NCBI RefSeq assembly: GCF_000421825.1 | Contig: NZ_ATXT01000017.1 | Coordinates: 172,769-236,768 of the forward strand | From: Humibacter albus DSM 18994 | GTDB taxonomy: Bacteria > Actinomycetota > Actinomycetes > Actinomycetales > Microbacteriaceae | Length of the DNA: 64,000 nt | Direction: 5' to 3' | Shown: positions 45,290 through 53,093 of the stretch, in pieces | Layout: every line of letters starts with the position of its first letter | Position numbering within the stretch: the first letter of the stretch is position 1 | The notes under the pieces: model-generated | Told to the model about the DNA's origin: nothing | Databases searched by the model: none | The model's input: the letters and a program-made list of their open reading frames with translations, nothing else | Position numbers and translations under genes: made by a program

Positions 45290-46078
45290 ATGGAGGGCAT
45301 GGCATCCAAACGAGCGGTGGTGACGGGAGCGAGCACAGGCATCGGCGAGGCGACGGTGGCGCTGTTGCGCGAACACGGCTGGGAGGTGGTCGCCGTCGCC
45401 AGGCGCGCCGACCGGCTCCGAGCCCTGGCGGACCGCACCGGCGCCGAAGCCTTCGCCGCCGACATCACGCAACAGTCCGAGGTGGACGCGCTTCGCGACC
45501 ATCTGGCCGCGACCGGCGGTGTGCAGGCGCTGGTCAACAATGCGGGCGGCGCTCGCGGCCTCGACTCGGTGGAGAAGTCGTCGATCGACGACTGGCGCTG
45601 GATGTACGAGGTCAACGTTCTCGGCACGAAGCGCATGATCGCCGCGTTGCTGCCCCTGCTGCGGGAGAACGCGGATGCCGTGGGCCACGCAGACATCCTC
45701 AACGTCACCTCGATCGCCGGTCACGCCGTGTACGTCGGCGGCTCCGGCTACAACGCGGCGAAGTTCGCCCAGCACGCGCTCACGGAGGTTTTGCGGCTGG
45801 AGCTCAACGGCGAGCCGATCCGAGTCATCGAGGTGGCGCCGGGCATGGTGCAGACGCAGGAGTTCTCGCTCTCACGATTCAATGGCGACCGAGACCGCGC
45901 CGACGCCGTTTACGCCGACGTACCGGAGCCGCTGACCGCCGACGACATCGCGTACACCATCGTCGACGCGCTCGAGCGCCCGCGGCACATCGATCTGGAT
46001 CTCGTCGTGGTCAAGCCCGTCGCGCAGGCGGCGTCGCATCGCATGCACCACGGCGAGCTCCGCGTCGCGCGGGACTGA
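45290..46078 (+). CDS. SDR-family oxidoreductase (YdfG/serine 3-dehydrogenase-like)
   Basis: A 262-residue short-chain dehydrogenase with TGASTGIG (cofactor), NNAGG, a Ser in NVTSIAGH and catalytic YNAAK. EVAPGMVQT and the end of the protein resemble SDRs acting on 3-hydroxy acids such as L-allo-threonine or serine. The start could also be ATG 45299 (MASKRAVVTG), which has a tight AGGG; 45290 is given as the longest. Two bases separate its stop from the channel gene, so they are likely cotranscribed. Confidence 0.85.
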   Translation: MEGMASKRAVVTGASTGIGEATVALLREHGWEVVAVARRADRLRALADRTGAEAFAADITQQSEVDALRDHLAATGGVQALVNNAGGARGLDSVEKSSIDDWRWMYEVNVLGTKRMIAALLPLLRENADAVGHADILNVTSIAGHAVYVGGSGYNAAKFAQHALTEVLRLELNGEPIRVIEVAPGMVQTQEFSLSRFNGDRDRADAVYADVPEPLTADDIAYTIVDALERPRHIDLDLVVVKPVAQAASHRMHHGELRVARD

Positions 46079-46080
46079 CC

Positions 46081-46776
46081 GTGCCCGCGACTGCGACCGC
46101 AGACCGTCTTGCCGCTCGTGAACACGCGGTCGCGCAGTGGGAGCGGATCAGCACGTGGCCGTTCTTGGTGCTGTCCGTGGCGTTCATCGTGATCTACAGC
46201 ATCCGGTGCCTCGACGCCGAGATGGCGCGTCGGGACCCGATCGAGGTCAAGGGCGTTCTGATGGCGATCTGGGTGATCTTCATCGTCGACTACGTCGCCC
46301 GTCTCGCGCTCTCGACCGACCGGCGTCGTTTCGTGAGGCACAACATCCCCGATCTGCTGGCCGCGCTGGTGCCGGTCTTCCGCCCGTTCCGAGCGATCAC
46401 AGCCCTGCAGCGCGTCAAGTTCTTTCGCGCGCGCACTGGTGCGGCGGTGCGGGCTCGTCTCGTCTCGTACTCCGTCGCTTTCGTCGTGCTGTGGGTTTAC
46501 ACCATCTCGGTCACCGTCGTCGCAGCGGAGCGCGGAGCGCACGGCGCCACCATTCGGAGCCTGGGCGACGCGCTGTACTGGTCAGCGGTGACGATCTCGA
46601 CGGTAGGTTACGGCGACATGGTGCCCGTGACGACGACGGGGCGGGTGCTGGCGGTTCTGCTCATGCTGAGCGGTATCGTCATCGTCGGTGTGACGACGGC
46701 GACGGTGGTCTCCTACATCTCCGACGCTGCGCGCCACCGCAGCACGGGCCCCCATGACGAGGAAGGCGAGCGATGA
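46081..46776 (+). CDS. Voltage-gated-type potassium channel family protein
   Basis: A 231-residue membrane protein. A soluble N terminus (about 1-25) leads to four helices (about 27-125), whose fourth has spaced arginines ([19 protein letters not shown]) like a voltage sensor, then the pore unit with selectivity filter TVGYGD (174-179) and final helix. It would form tetrameric K+ channels. GTG 46081 begins 2 bases after the SDR stop, and its stop overlaps the next start (ATGA). No RCK domain is present. Confidence 0.9.
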   Translation: MPATATADRLAAREHAVAQWERISTWPFLVLSVAFIVIYSIRCLDAEMARRDPIEVKGVLMAIWVIFIVDYVARLALSTDRRRFVRHNIPDLLAALVPVFRPFRAITALQRVKFFRARTGAAVRARLVSYSVAFVVLWVYTISVTVVAAERGAHGATIRSLGDALYWSAVTISTVGYGDMVPVTTTGRVLAVLLMLSGIVIVGVTTATVVSYISDAARHRSTGPHDEEGER

Positions 46777-47489
46777 GCGTGCATCTGGTCGGAGGCGGCC
46801 ACCGGGAAGGCACCGAGCGCGAGGTCTACGGGCCGTTCGTCGGCGAGGCTATCACGAAGGCCGGCGACGAGCCGGCCGTGATCGCCGTGCTCACGGTGTG
46901 CGAGGGTGCGGATCCGCACCACGGAGAGGAGCTCTCCCGCGCGGTGCTGGCCGCAGCGGCCGGGCGGCCGGTGGACGTCGCGGCGACCGTGGTCGACCAC
47001 GGAGAGAGCGTTCCGGCCTCCGCGATCGAAGGGGCGCACGGCATCCTCGTCGGGGGAGGCCTGACCCCCGCGTATCTGGCGGCGCTCGCACCGCTGGCTC
47101 CGCAGCTTCGCGCGGCGGTCGAGTCGGGCATCCCGTACCTCGGCTTTTCGGCGGGTGCCGCCATCGCGCCCGATCGCGCGCTCGTCGGGGGGTGGCGCAT
47201 CGACGGCGTGGAGATCGGCCAGGAGCAGGCTGGCGAAGACCTCGACGAACTGACGATCCAGGAGGGCCTGGGGCTCATCGACGTGACGGTCGACGTGCAC
47301 GCGGTGCAGTGGGGGAACCTGAGCCGCGCGATCGCCGCCGTCGACTCGGGCGCCGTCGGCGAGGTGATCGCACTCGACGAGTCGACCTTGCTCATGGTGG
47401 GCACGGGCCCGCTGCGCACCGCGGGAGCGGGCAGCGTGTGGGCGGTCACCAAGGACGAGCGGGGCGTTCTCGTGCGGAGCATGCGCTAG
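46773..47489 (+). CDS. Peptidase S51/cyanophycinase-like (type 1 GATase-like) protein
   Basis: A 238-residue protein with the alpha/beta fold of dipeptidase [12 protein letters not shown] holds the nucleophile Ser126 (GFSAGA), and [10 protein letters not shown] at the start and [10 protein letters not shown] are the other conserved loops. The family includes alpha-aspartyl dipeptidases and cyanophycinases, but the true substrate is unknown. It overlaps the channel gene by 4 bases and is followed after 2 bases by ung, so four genes (SDR, channel, S51, ung) form a compact unit without a clear shared pathway. Confidence 0.82.
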   Translation: MSVHLVGGGHREGTEREVYGPFVGEAITKAGDEPAVIAVLTVCEGADPHHGEELSRAVLAAAAGRPVDVAATVVDHGESVPASAIEGAHGILVGGGLTPAYLAALAPLAPQLRAAVESGIPYLGFSAGAAIAPDRALVGGWRIDGVEIGQEQAGEDLDELTIQEGLGLIDVTVDVHAVQWGNLSRAIAAVDSGAVGEVIALDESTLLMVGTGPLRTAGAGSVWAVTKDERGVLVRSMR

Positions 47490-47491
47490 TC

Positions 47492-48181
47492 GTGGCGAAG
47501 ACTCTCGCGCAACTGGCCGAAGACGGGTCGATGGATGCCGGCTGGGCAGCGGCCCTCGAGCCGGTCGCCTCGGATATCGCCGCCATGGGGGATTGGTTGC
47601 GCAAGGAGGTCGCCTCGGGGCGGCGGTACCTGCCGGCCGGGGCGAACGTGCTCCGCGCGTTCCGGTACCCGCTCGCCGACGTTCGCGTGCTGATCGTGGG
47701 GCAGGACCCGTATCCGACGCCGGGGCATCCGATCGGCCTGTCGTTCGCGGTGGAGCGCGACGTTCGACCGATTCCGCGGAGCCTGCAGAACATCTACCGT
47801 GAGCTGCGCAGCGACACGGGCATCGAGCCGCCGCCGCACGGCGACCTCACGGCGTGGAGCGAGCACGGGGTGATGCTGCTCAATCGGGTGCTCACGGTGC
47901 GGCCGGGAGCTGCGGCCTCGCATCGCGGCGTGGGCTGGGAGCGTGTGACCGAGCACGCGATCCGCGCCCTGGTTGCCCGTGATGCTCCCCTGGTGGCGAT
48001 TCTCTGGGGGAGGGATGCCGCGAATCTGCGCCCGCTGCTCGGCTCGACTCCGGTGATCACCTCGCCGCACCCCAGCCCGCTGTCGGCCAACGGCGGCTTC
48101 TTCGGATCCAAACCGTTCAGTCGCGCCAACGAGCTTCTCGTGCGGCAGGGCGCTCAGCCGGTCGACTGGCGCCTGAGCTGA
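47492..48181 (+). CDS. ung: Uracil-DNA glycosylase (family 1)
   Basis: A 229-residue repair enzyme that removes uracil from [16 protein letters not shown] contains the water-activating Asp (about 71) in motif [14 protein letters not shown] follows, and [13 protein letters not shown] holds the catalytic His loop. GTG 47492 is the first start after the S51 stop (47487-47489); the first 25 residues are a normal leader for actinobacterial Ung. A second UDG-superfamily gene lies at 24.1 kb. The 348 bases after the stop hold an unusual repeat region. Confidence 0.95.
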   Translation: MAKTLAQLAEDGSMDAGWAAALEPVASDIAAMGDWLRKEVASGRRYLPAGANVLRAFRYPLADVRVLIVGQDPYPTPGHPIGLSFAVERDVRPIPRSLQNIYRELRSDTGIEPPPHGDLTAWSEHGVMLLNRVLTVRPGAAASHRGVGWERVTEHAIRALVARDAPLVAILWGRDAANLRPLLGSTPVITSPHPSPLSANGGFFGSKPFSRANELLVRQGAQPVDWRLS

Positions 48182-48195
48182 CGCCCTGTCTCGCG

Positions 48196-48303
48196 CTCTC
48201 TCCACCCGGTCCCTGTCGCGCGCTGTCTCCACCCGGCCCGTGTCGGCCACTGTCTCCACCCGGCCCGTGTCGGCCACTGCCTCCACCCGGCCCGTGTCGG
48301 TCG
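48196..48303. repeat. Four 27-bp tandem repeats
   Basis: Units start at 48196, 48223, 48250 and 48277. The consensus begins CTGTCTCCACCCGGCCCGTG and ends TCGGCCA. Units 2 and 3 are identical; units 1 and 4 differ by a few bases. The period is a multiple of three but the array is outside any supported gene. Confidence 0.92.
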
Positions 48304-48312
48304 GCGGCGGCA

Positions 48313-48500
48313 GCGAAAACAGCAGAGATCGCGCTCTCGCACCGAAAACAGCACGATAGCTGCTGTTTTCGACGAGAACTGTTGTTTTCGCGGCAGCTGC
48401 CGTCGGCGAAGACAGTCACCGGCGAAGACAGTCACCGGCGAAGACAGTCACCGGCGAAGACAGCCGACGGGCGAAGACAGGCGCCGCCGGCGAAACAGAC
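48313..48500. repeat. Iteron-like array of GCGAARACAG in both orientations
   Basis: CGAAAACAGCA occurs at 48314-48324 and 48343-48353; inverted copies are at 48361-48371 and, with one mismatch, 48380-48390. GCGAAGACAG then recurs at about 48406, 48422, 48438, 48454 and 48471, and a shortened GCGAAACAG near 48490. The second and third copies form an 11-bp perfect hairpin with a 7-base loop (48343-48371). Confidence 0.85.
48405..48468. repeat. 16-bp tandem repeats (GGCGAAGACAGTCACC)
   Basis: Three perfect 16-bp units at 48405, 48421 and 48437 and a fourth, diverged one at 48453. They are part of the larger GCGAARACAG array but have their own strict 16-bp period. Confidence 0.9.
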
Positions 48501-48529
48501 ACGCAACATGACGCGGTTAGCCTGGTGCG

Positions 48530-49108
48530 ATGCTGCAGGAGGAATACGAGAAGCGTCGAGTGCTGCCGCGGCACCTTCGCAAGCCCGAAGCGCCCGAGAC
48601 GCCGTTCTCGTACGAGATCCGGGACGCCGTCGCTGCCGATCTCCCGCACATCCGCGAGATCTACAACTACTACGTCACGAACAGCACGGTGACGTTCGAT
48701 GAAGACACCATGTCGCTGGCGCAGTGGAAGTCGAAGTACGACTACCTGCGCAAGATCGGCATGCCGTTTCTGGTCGCATCCTCGCCAAGCAGCCAGATCC
48801 TCGGCTACGCGCTGGTGAGCCCGTGGAAGCAGAAGAAGGCATACCGGTTCACGGTGGAGAACTCGATCTACCTGGGGCAGGCATCCACCGGCAAGGGCCT
48901 CGGCACGGCGCTGATGAGGGCGCTGCTCGACGCCTCGAAGCAGGCGGGCCTGAAAGAGATGATCGCGGTCATCGCCGATCGGGGCGCGGATGCCTCGATC
49001 GCCATGCACACCCGCTTCGGTTTCACCGAGATCGGCCGCATGGGACACGTCGGCTTCAAGTTCGGCCGGTGGCTCGGCACGATCTTGATGCAGAAGAGCC
49101 TGAAGTGA
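48530..49108 (+). CDS. GNAT N-acetyltransferase (phosphinothricin acetyltransferase-like)
   Basis: A 192-residue acetyltransferase. The GNAT core runs about 28-180, with the acetyl-CoA loop as QASTGKGLGTALMRALL (family Q/RxxGxG/A) and ENSIYLGQ before it. REIYNYYVTNSTVTFDED resembles the N terminus of PAT/YncA-type enzymes that acetylate phosphinothricin or methionine derivatives. Substrate is unproven. TAGCCT lies 6 bases before ATG 48530 (leaderless). The stop codon lies at the start of an 8-bp duplication. Confidence 0.88.
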   Translation: MLQEEYEKRRVLPRHLRKPEAPETPFSYEIRDAVAADLPHIREIYNYYVTNSTVTFDEDTMSLAQWKSKYDYLRKIGMPFLVASSPSSQILGYALVSPWKQKKAYRFTVENSIYLGQASTGKGLGTALMRALLDASKQAGLKEMIAVIADRGADASIAMHTRFGFTEIGRMGHVGFKFGRWLGTILMQKSLK

Positions 49109-49129
49109 TCCGTTGATCCGTTGATCCAG
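49106..49129 (+). repeat. 8-bp repeat beginning at the GNAT stop codon
   Basis: TGATCCGT at 49106-49113 and 49114-49121 is followed by TGATCCAG at 49122-49129. The first three bases are the stop codon of the GNAT gene. Confidence 0.75.
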
Positions 49130-49316
49130 AGACCCGGCGACCGCCGAGTCCGACCGTCGCCCAGGTTCCTCGTTCTGTGTCGCACAAGAGCGCGTTATCG
49201 GGTCGTTATCATTCCCGGCCGACGCGGATCGGATGCCGGTGGCCGGCGCTACGGTGATCTCACGGCCATCATCGGCAGCCCGAACGGGCGGTCGCACAGG
49301 CGCTGTACGAATCGGG

Positions 49317-49352
49317 GCCTGCCGGCATCCACCACTTCGGATGCGGGCAGGC
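49317..49352 (-). terminator. Hairpin terminator after the ABC permease gene
   Basis: GCCTGCCGGCATCC pairs with GGATGCGGGCAGGC (13 of 14 pairs) around an 8-base loop, 53 bases past the permease stop. The stem includes a GGCATCC heptamer. Confidence 0.55.
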
Positions 49353-49405
49353 CTCGTCCAGCTCGCGGCAGGTCGGGCGGCGCTCCGGCCGGCCGACCCG
49401 CCGGA

Positions 49406-50173
49406 TCACTCGCGGGCCGCGGCCTTGCGCAGCACGAAGAAGCCGGCCACCCCGGCGATGACGGTCGGGATCAGGAACCAGGCGATGACGCCGACCGCAC
49501 GTACCTGCAGGAACCAGGCTCCGACCGAGGGCCACGAGTCCGTCAGCGTGGTGATCGCGATGAAGGCGACGGCCAGCACAGCGACGATGGCACCCAGCGC
49601 GTAGAGCCCGTTGGCGCGCCACCGCACGAACACGCTTCCGGAAAGTGCTCCGAGCGCGAAGCAGAACAGGAACGCGCCGAAGCACGAGAACAGTCGCACA
49701 CCGAGCGAACCCGTGCCGAAGTACATGTTGCTGAACATGTGGGCGCCCATGCCGTAGCCGTTCGTCCAGTCCTCGATGTACGACAGAATCGTGCACAGCA
49801 GGGTCAGGATGACGCCCTGGATGAGGAACGCCAGAACGGTGCCGAGGTAGTAGTCGCGACGGGTCACAGACAGGCCGAGCGCGAACCGGAATGTGAGGTT
49901 CATGGCCTGCACGGCGGCGACCGCGAAGTACACGTAGATATAGAAGGTCGCTCCCGACCATTGCGTCCCGGTCAGCTGTTCGTGCGTCGAGGCGAAGATC
50001 GAGATCCAGATCACCAGGTTCACCGCGAAGATGAACCCGAAGATGATCCAGGGCAGAGCGAACATCGTGAACCGGTTCGCGTAGTGCACTCGCACCACGT
50101 TCCAGATGCGGGCTCCTGTCCCGGGGATGCTCCGGCGGTCGGTCAGGGAATCGGCGGCAGTGACGGCGGTCAT
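49406..50173 (-). CDS. ABC transporter permease-type membrane protein
   Basis: A 255-residue protein with six membrane helices (about 35-60, 80-105, 120-145, 160-185, 190-212, 220-250) and a short cytoplasmic N terminus. It has no recognised catalytic motif. Position two bases after an ABC ATPase gene, under a GntR regulator of the YtrA type, makes it the membrane partner of that ATPase. The substrate (drug, peptide or envelope-stress signal) cannot be told from sequence. Confidence 0.75.
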   Translation of the reverse strand: MTAVTAADSLTDRRSIPGTGARIWNVVRVHYANRFTMFALPWIIFGFIFAVNLVIWISIFASTHEQLTGTQWSGATFYIYVYFAVAAVQAMNLTFRFALGLSVTRRDYYLGTVLAFLIQGVILTLLCTILSYIEDWTNGYGMGAHMFSNMYFGTGSLGVRLFSCFGAFLFCFALGALSGSVFVRWRANGLYALGAIVAVLAVAFIAITTLTDSWPSVGAWFLQVRAVGVIAWFLIPTVIAGVAGFFVLRKAAARE

Positions 50174-50175
50174 GT

Positions 50176-51078
50176 TCAGGCCTCCTGTTCGGCGTAGTCG
50201 GCGGCGGTGGCGTTGGTTTTGCGCACGATGAGCTGCTGCAGGGAGACGGGAGCGAGCTCGAGGCCCGCTCTGACGGCATCCTGCCGCTCATCGGCATCCA
50301 GACGCTCGATGGTCACGGAGGCGAGCCCTCCGACGCCCTCCCGGTGCAGTACACGGCGATTCGCGACGAACGCGTCGACGGCACCGCGCGGGCCGACGAC
50401 GGTCGTCGCCGATTCGCGGGCTTGCTCGGCGGACTCATCCATGAGGATGCGTCCGCGGTCGATGACGACGATGTGCTCGAGAATGTTCGCCACCTCGTCG
50501 ATCAGGTGCGTGGAGAGGATGATCGTGCGCGGGTTCTCGGCGTAGTCCTCCAGAAGCCGGTCGTAGAAGATCTGGCGCGCGACGGCATCCAGCCCGAGAT
50601 ACGGCTCGTCGAAGAACGTGAGCGGTGCGCGGGAGGCCAATCCCACGATGACGCCCACCGCGGAGAGTTGCCCGCGGGAGAGTTTCTTGATGCGGCGGTT
50701 CACCGGCAGCTGGAAGTCGTCGATGAGCCGGGCGGCGAAATCGGCGTCCCAGTTCTCGTAGAACCAGGGTGCGCAGGTGAAGACGTGCTTCGGCTTGAAC
50801 TCGTCGGGGTACTTCTGGCTCTCCTTGATGAACGAGATGCGCGAGAGCACGTGAGCGTTCTCGACCGGGTTCTCGCCGAACACCCGGATCTCGCCCGCGG
50901 TGGCGAAGTCCTGGCCGGTGACGGTCTGCATGAACGTGGTCTTGCCCGCGCCGTTGCGACCGAGGAGGCCGGTGATCGCCCCCGGCGGGATGGTGAGGTC
51001 GATGTCGTCGAGCGCTGTCACGTCGCCGAATCGCTTGGTGAGGCCGCTGACCTCGACCACGGCGGTCGTGTCGGTCAT
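50176..51078 (-). CDS. ABC transporter ATP-binding protein
   Basis: A 300-residue ATPase. Walker A is GRNGAGKTT (about 40-48), the signature is LSRGQLS (about 140), Walker B LTFFDEP and the switch His in STHLIDE. The C-terminal about 80 residues are an accessory part found in exporters of the YtrB/CcmA-like type. It overlaps the GntR gene by 4 bases (ATGA) and lies 2 bases before the permease gene, giving a three-gene operon regulator-ATPase-permease. Confidence 0.93.
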   Translation of the reverse strand: MTDTTAVVEVSGLTKRFGDVTALDDIDLTIPPGAITGLLGRNGAGKTTFMQTVTGQDFATAGEIRVFGENPVENAHVLSRISFIKESQKYPDEFKPKHVFTCAPWFYENWDADFAARLIDDFQLPVNRRIKKLSRGQLSAVGVIVGLASRAPLTFFDEPYLGLDAVARQIFYDRLLEDYAENPRTIILSTHLIDEVANILEHIVVIDRGRILMDESAEQARESATTVVGPRGAVDAFVANRRVLHREGVGGLASVTIERLDADERQDAVRAGLELAPVSLQQLIVRKTNATAADYAEQEA

Positions 51079-51437
51079 GATGGTTCTCCTTCGTCGGTGA
51101 GTAGTTGGGAGAGCTGGGCGGGAGAGATGCCCAGCTTCTTCGCTTCCGTGATGAGCGGAAGCACGTAGTCGGTGCGGAAGCTCTCGCGGCGCTTGGCCAG
51201 CAGGCGCTCCCGCGCTCCGGCGGCGACGAACATGCCGATGCCGCGCTTCTTGTAGAGGATGCCGTCGTCGACCAGCAGCGTGACGCCCTTGCCGGCCGTC
51301 GCCGGATTGATGCGGTGGAAGCTCGCGAACTCGTTCGTCGACGGCACCTGGCTCTCTTCCGCGAGGGCGCCGCTGATGATGTCGTTCTCGATCTGCTCCG
51401 CGATCTGCTGGAAGATCGGCTTGCCGTCGTCGATCAC
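51075..51437 (-). CDS. GntR-family regulator, YtrA subfamily
   Basis: A 120-residue repressor. The winged helix spans about 8-75 (FQQIAEQIENDIISGAL, VPSTNEFASFHRINPATA, ILYKKRGIGMFV), and the remaining about 40 residues form the short helical dimerisation end typical of YtrA. GTG 51437 is fixed by AAGGAGG 5 bases upstream. A TTAGT/ACTAA dyad lies just upstream of this start, so it probably represses its own operon with the ABC transporter. Confidence 0.9.
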   Translation of the reverse strand: MIDDGKPIFQQIAEQIENDIISGALAEESQVPSTNEFASFHRINPATAGKGVTLLVDDGILYKKRGIGMFVAAGARERLLAKRRESFRTDYVLPLITEAKKLGISPAQLSQLLTDEGEPS

Positions 51438-51453
51438 GGTCCTCCTTGGTTCA

Positions 51454-51469
51454 TTAGTAGAGTAACTAA
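51454..51469 (-). promoter_or_regulatory. GntR/YtrA operator over the operon promoter
   Basis: TTAGT-AGAGTA-ACTAA is an inverted repeat with 6-base spacing, 17 bases before GTG 51437. On the minus strand it contains TACTCT, a candidate -10, so regulator binding would cover the promoter. Confidence 0.65.
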
Positions 51470-51498
51470 CCGATGTGGCTGCGTCAAGGCCCGCGTAG

Positions 51499-51532
51499 GC
51501 TGCGGGAGAGCGCAGGCTGCGGGAGAGCGCAG
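51499..51532. repeat. 17-bp exact duplication before the amidase gene
   Basis: GCTGCGGGAGAGCGCAG occurs at 51499-51515 and again at 51516-51532, just before the TAGGCT box (51539-51544) of the amidase promoter. Confidence 0.9.
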
Positions 51533-51550
51533 GAGCCCTAGGCTCGGGGA

Positions 51551-52975
51551 ATGGCCGAACTGCATGAGCTGACCGCGCTCGCCCAGTGGGAACTGCTGCA
51601 GAAGAATGAGGTGACGCCGCGCGAGCTCGCGGATCACTACCTCGGGCGTATCGAGGAACTGAACCCCCGGGTCGGGGCCTTCGTGACGGTGACTCCGGAG
51701 GCCGCACGCGAGCGAGCGACGCAGGTGGCGGCATCCGTTCCCCGTTCGGCGACACTGTGGGGCCTGCCCTTCGGTGACAAGGACCTCTGGCGCCGAGCCG
51801 GCGTTCCGGCCGGGTTCGGGTCGCGGCTGCTCACCGGCTACGTGCCCGACGAGTCCGACGAGATCGTGCTCGACCTGGATGCCGCCGGCGCCGTCAGTCT
51901 CGGAAAGACCGGAGCGCCGGAGTTCGGCCTCCCGTCGTACACCGAGACGCTGGTCGCGCCTCCGGTGCGCACCCCGTGGGACCTTTCCCGCGGTGCCGGC
52001 GGATCGAGCGGGGGAGCGGCGGCGGCCGTGGCCTCCGGCATGCTGCCGTTCGCGCCGGGATCCGACGGTGGAGGGTCCATCCGCATCCCGGCCGCGGCCT
52101 GCGGCGTCGTCGGGCTCAAACCCTCGCGGGGTCGTGTGCCATCGGGCACCGGGTTCGAGTCGCTCGGCGGATTCGTGGTCGACGGGCCGATCGCCCGCAC
52201 CGTTGAGGATGCCGCACTTCTGCTGGACGGCATGATCGCGCGCCGAGATGGTCGCGTCGACCACCGGTTCGCGGTGCGTGCACCCGGGGACGACTCCGCC
52301 TTCCTCGGACACGCGGTGCGTGGTGAGGGACGGTATCAGCTCGGCGTCATGACGACGAGCGCGTGGGACCTCGACTACGAGATCACGCTCGAGGCGGAAG
52401 CCCGCGCCGCGCTCGACCTCGCTGTCGCCGAGTTCGCCGCGCTCGGCCACGGCGTCGAGGAGACGGCGCTGAGACCCGACCCGACGTACGCGCCCGCCTT
52501 CACCACCATCTGGAAGGCCGGCGCGGCACGCATCCCGGTCGAGGGCCCCGCGCTCGAGCTGGTCGAACCGCTCACGCGCTGGCTCGTCGAGCAGGGCCGC
52601 GCCGTCGGCGCTCGCGAACTGGGGGACGCGCTCGCCGCACTCACCGCGTTCGAGCGCTCGCTGATCCGACAGCTGTCGTCATTCGACGCGGTGCTGACGC
52701 CGGCGCTCGCGCAGACGCCTCGCCCGATCGGCTGGTACGACAGCGAGGATGCCGAGCTCAACTTCGCGCAGCAGGTGCAGTACACGCCGTTCACGTCGAT
52801 GATCAACGTGAGCGGCCTGCCCGCGATCACGCTGCCGGTGCACGTGAGTGACGATGGGCTGCCGATGGGGGTGCAGCTCATCGGACGCCCCGGTGGGGAG
52901 GCCGCGCTGCTCGCGCTCGGCGCACAACTGCAGCGGCGGCTGCGCTGGCAAGACCGCCGCCCGCCGGCGTGGTGA
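51551..52975 (+). CDS. Amidase-signature-family amidase
   Basis: A 474-residue hydrolase of the amidase signature family. The Ser-cisSer-Lys triad is visible as Lys77 (FGDKDLW), Ser152/153 (GGSSGGAAAAVASG) and Ser176 (GSDGGGSIRIP). Family members hydrolyse amides or act as glutamyl-tRNA amidotransferase subunits; without gatB/gatC nearby, a catabolic amidase is likelier. TAGGCT 6 bases before ATG 51551 suggests a leaderless mRNA. It is divergent from the GntR operon. Confidence 0.92.
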   Translation: MAELHELTALAQWELLQKNEVTPRELADHYLGRIEELNPRVGAFVTVTPEAARERATQVAASVPRSATLWGLPFGDKDLWRRAGVPAGFGSRLLTGYVPDESDEIVLDLDAAGAVSLGKTGAPEFGLPSYTETLVAPPVRTPWDLSRGAGGSSGGAAAAVASGMLPFAPGSDGGGSIRIPAAACGVVGLKPSRGRVPSGTGFESLGGFVVDGPIARTVEDAALLLDGMIARRDGRVDHRFAVRAPGDDSAFLGHAVRGEGRYQLGVMTTSAWDLDYEITLEAEARAALDLAVAEFAALGHGVEETALRPDPTYAPAFTTIWKAGAARIPVEGPALELVEPLTRWLVEQGRAVGARELGDALAALTAFERSLIRQLSSFDAVLTPALAQTPRPIGWYDSEDAELNFAQQVQYTPFTSMINVSGLPAITLPVHVSDDGLPMGVQLIGRPGGEAALLALGAQLQRRLRWQDRRPPAW

Positions 52976-53061
52976 CGCCGGCCGCGGCGGCGTGAGCGCC
53001 TGTGCACAGGGCAGGGGATGCCTGGGGAAGCGCTCGGAGGCATCCTCGGGCGTTAGCGCTT

Positions 53062-53080
53062 TTAGGTAAGGCTCGCCTTA
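53062..53080 (+). promoter_or_regulatory. Iron box (IdeR/DmdR/DtxR operator)
   Basis: TTAGGTAAGGCTCGCCTTA is a near-perfect 19-bp dyad matching the actinobacterial iron-box pattern TTAGGTTAGGCTAACCTAA. It overlaps the -10 TATACT (53079-53084), so iron-loaded regulator would block transcription of the gene starting at 53094. Confidence 0.9.
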
Positions 53081-53093
53081 TACTGAAGACACG

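Larger units (their letters stand above)
48182..48529. other. 348-base intergenic repeat region between ung and a GNAT gene
   Basis: No gene is supported here. Left to right it has a 27-bp tandem repeat, two direct and two inverted copies of a CGAAAACAGCA motif including a hairpin, a 16-bp tandem repeat, and decayed copies of GCGAARACAG up to the GNAT promoter (TAGCCT, 48518-48523). A Gly/Pro-rich minus-strand frame across the 27-bp array is judged a by-product of the repeat. Confidence 0.8.

Noticed and set aside
48117..48419. Minus-strand frame coding GPGGDSGRH-type repeats
   Set aside because: It is a by-product of the 27-bp repeat read in one frame; no start signal, no homology, and it overlaps the end of ung.
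48196..48468. CRISPR array
   Set aside because: Units are directly adjacent with no spacers, and no cas gene is present.
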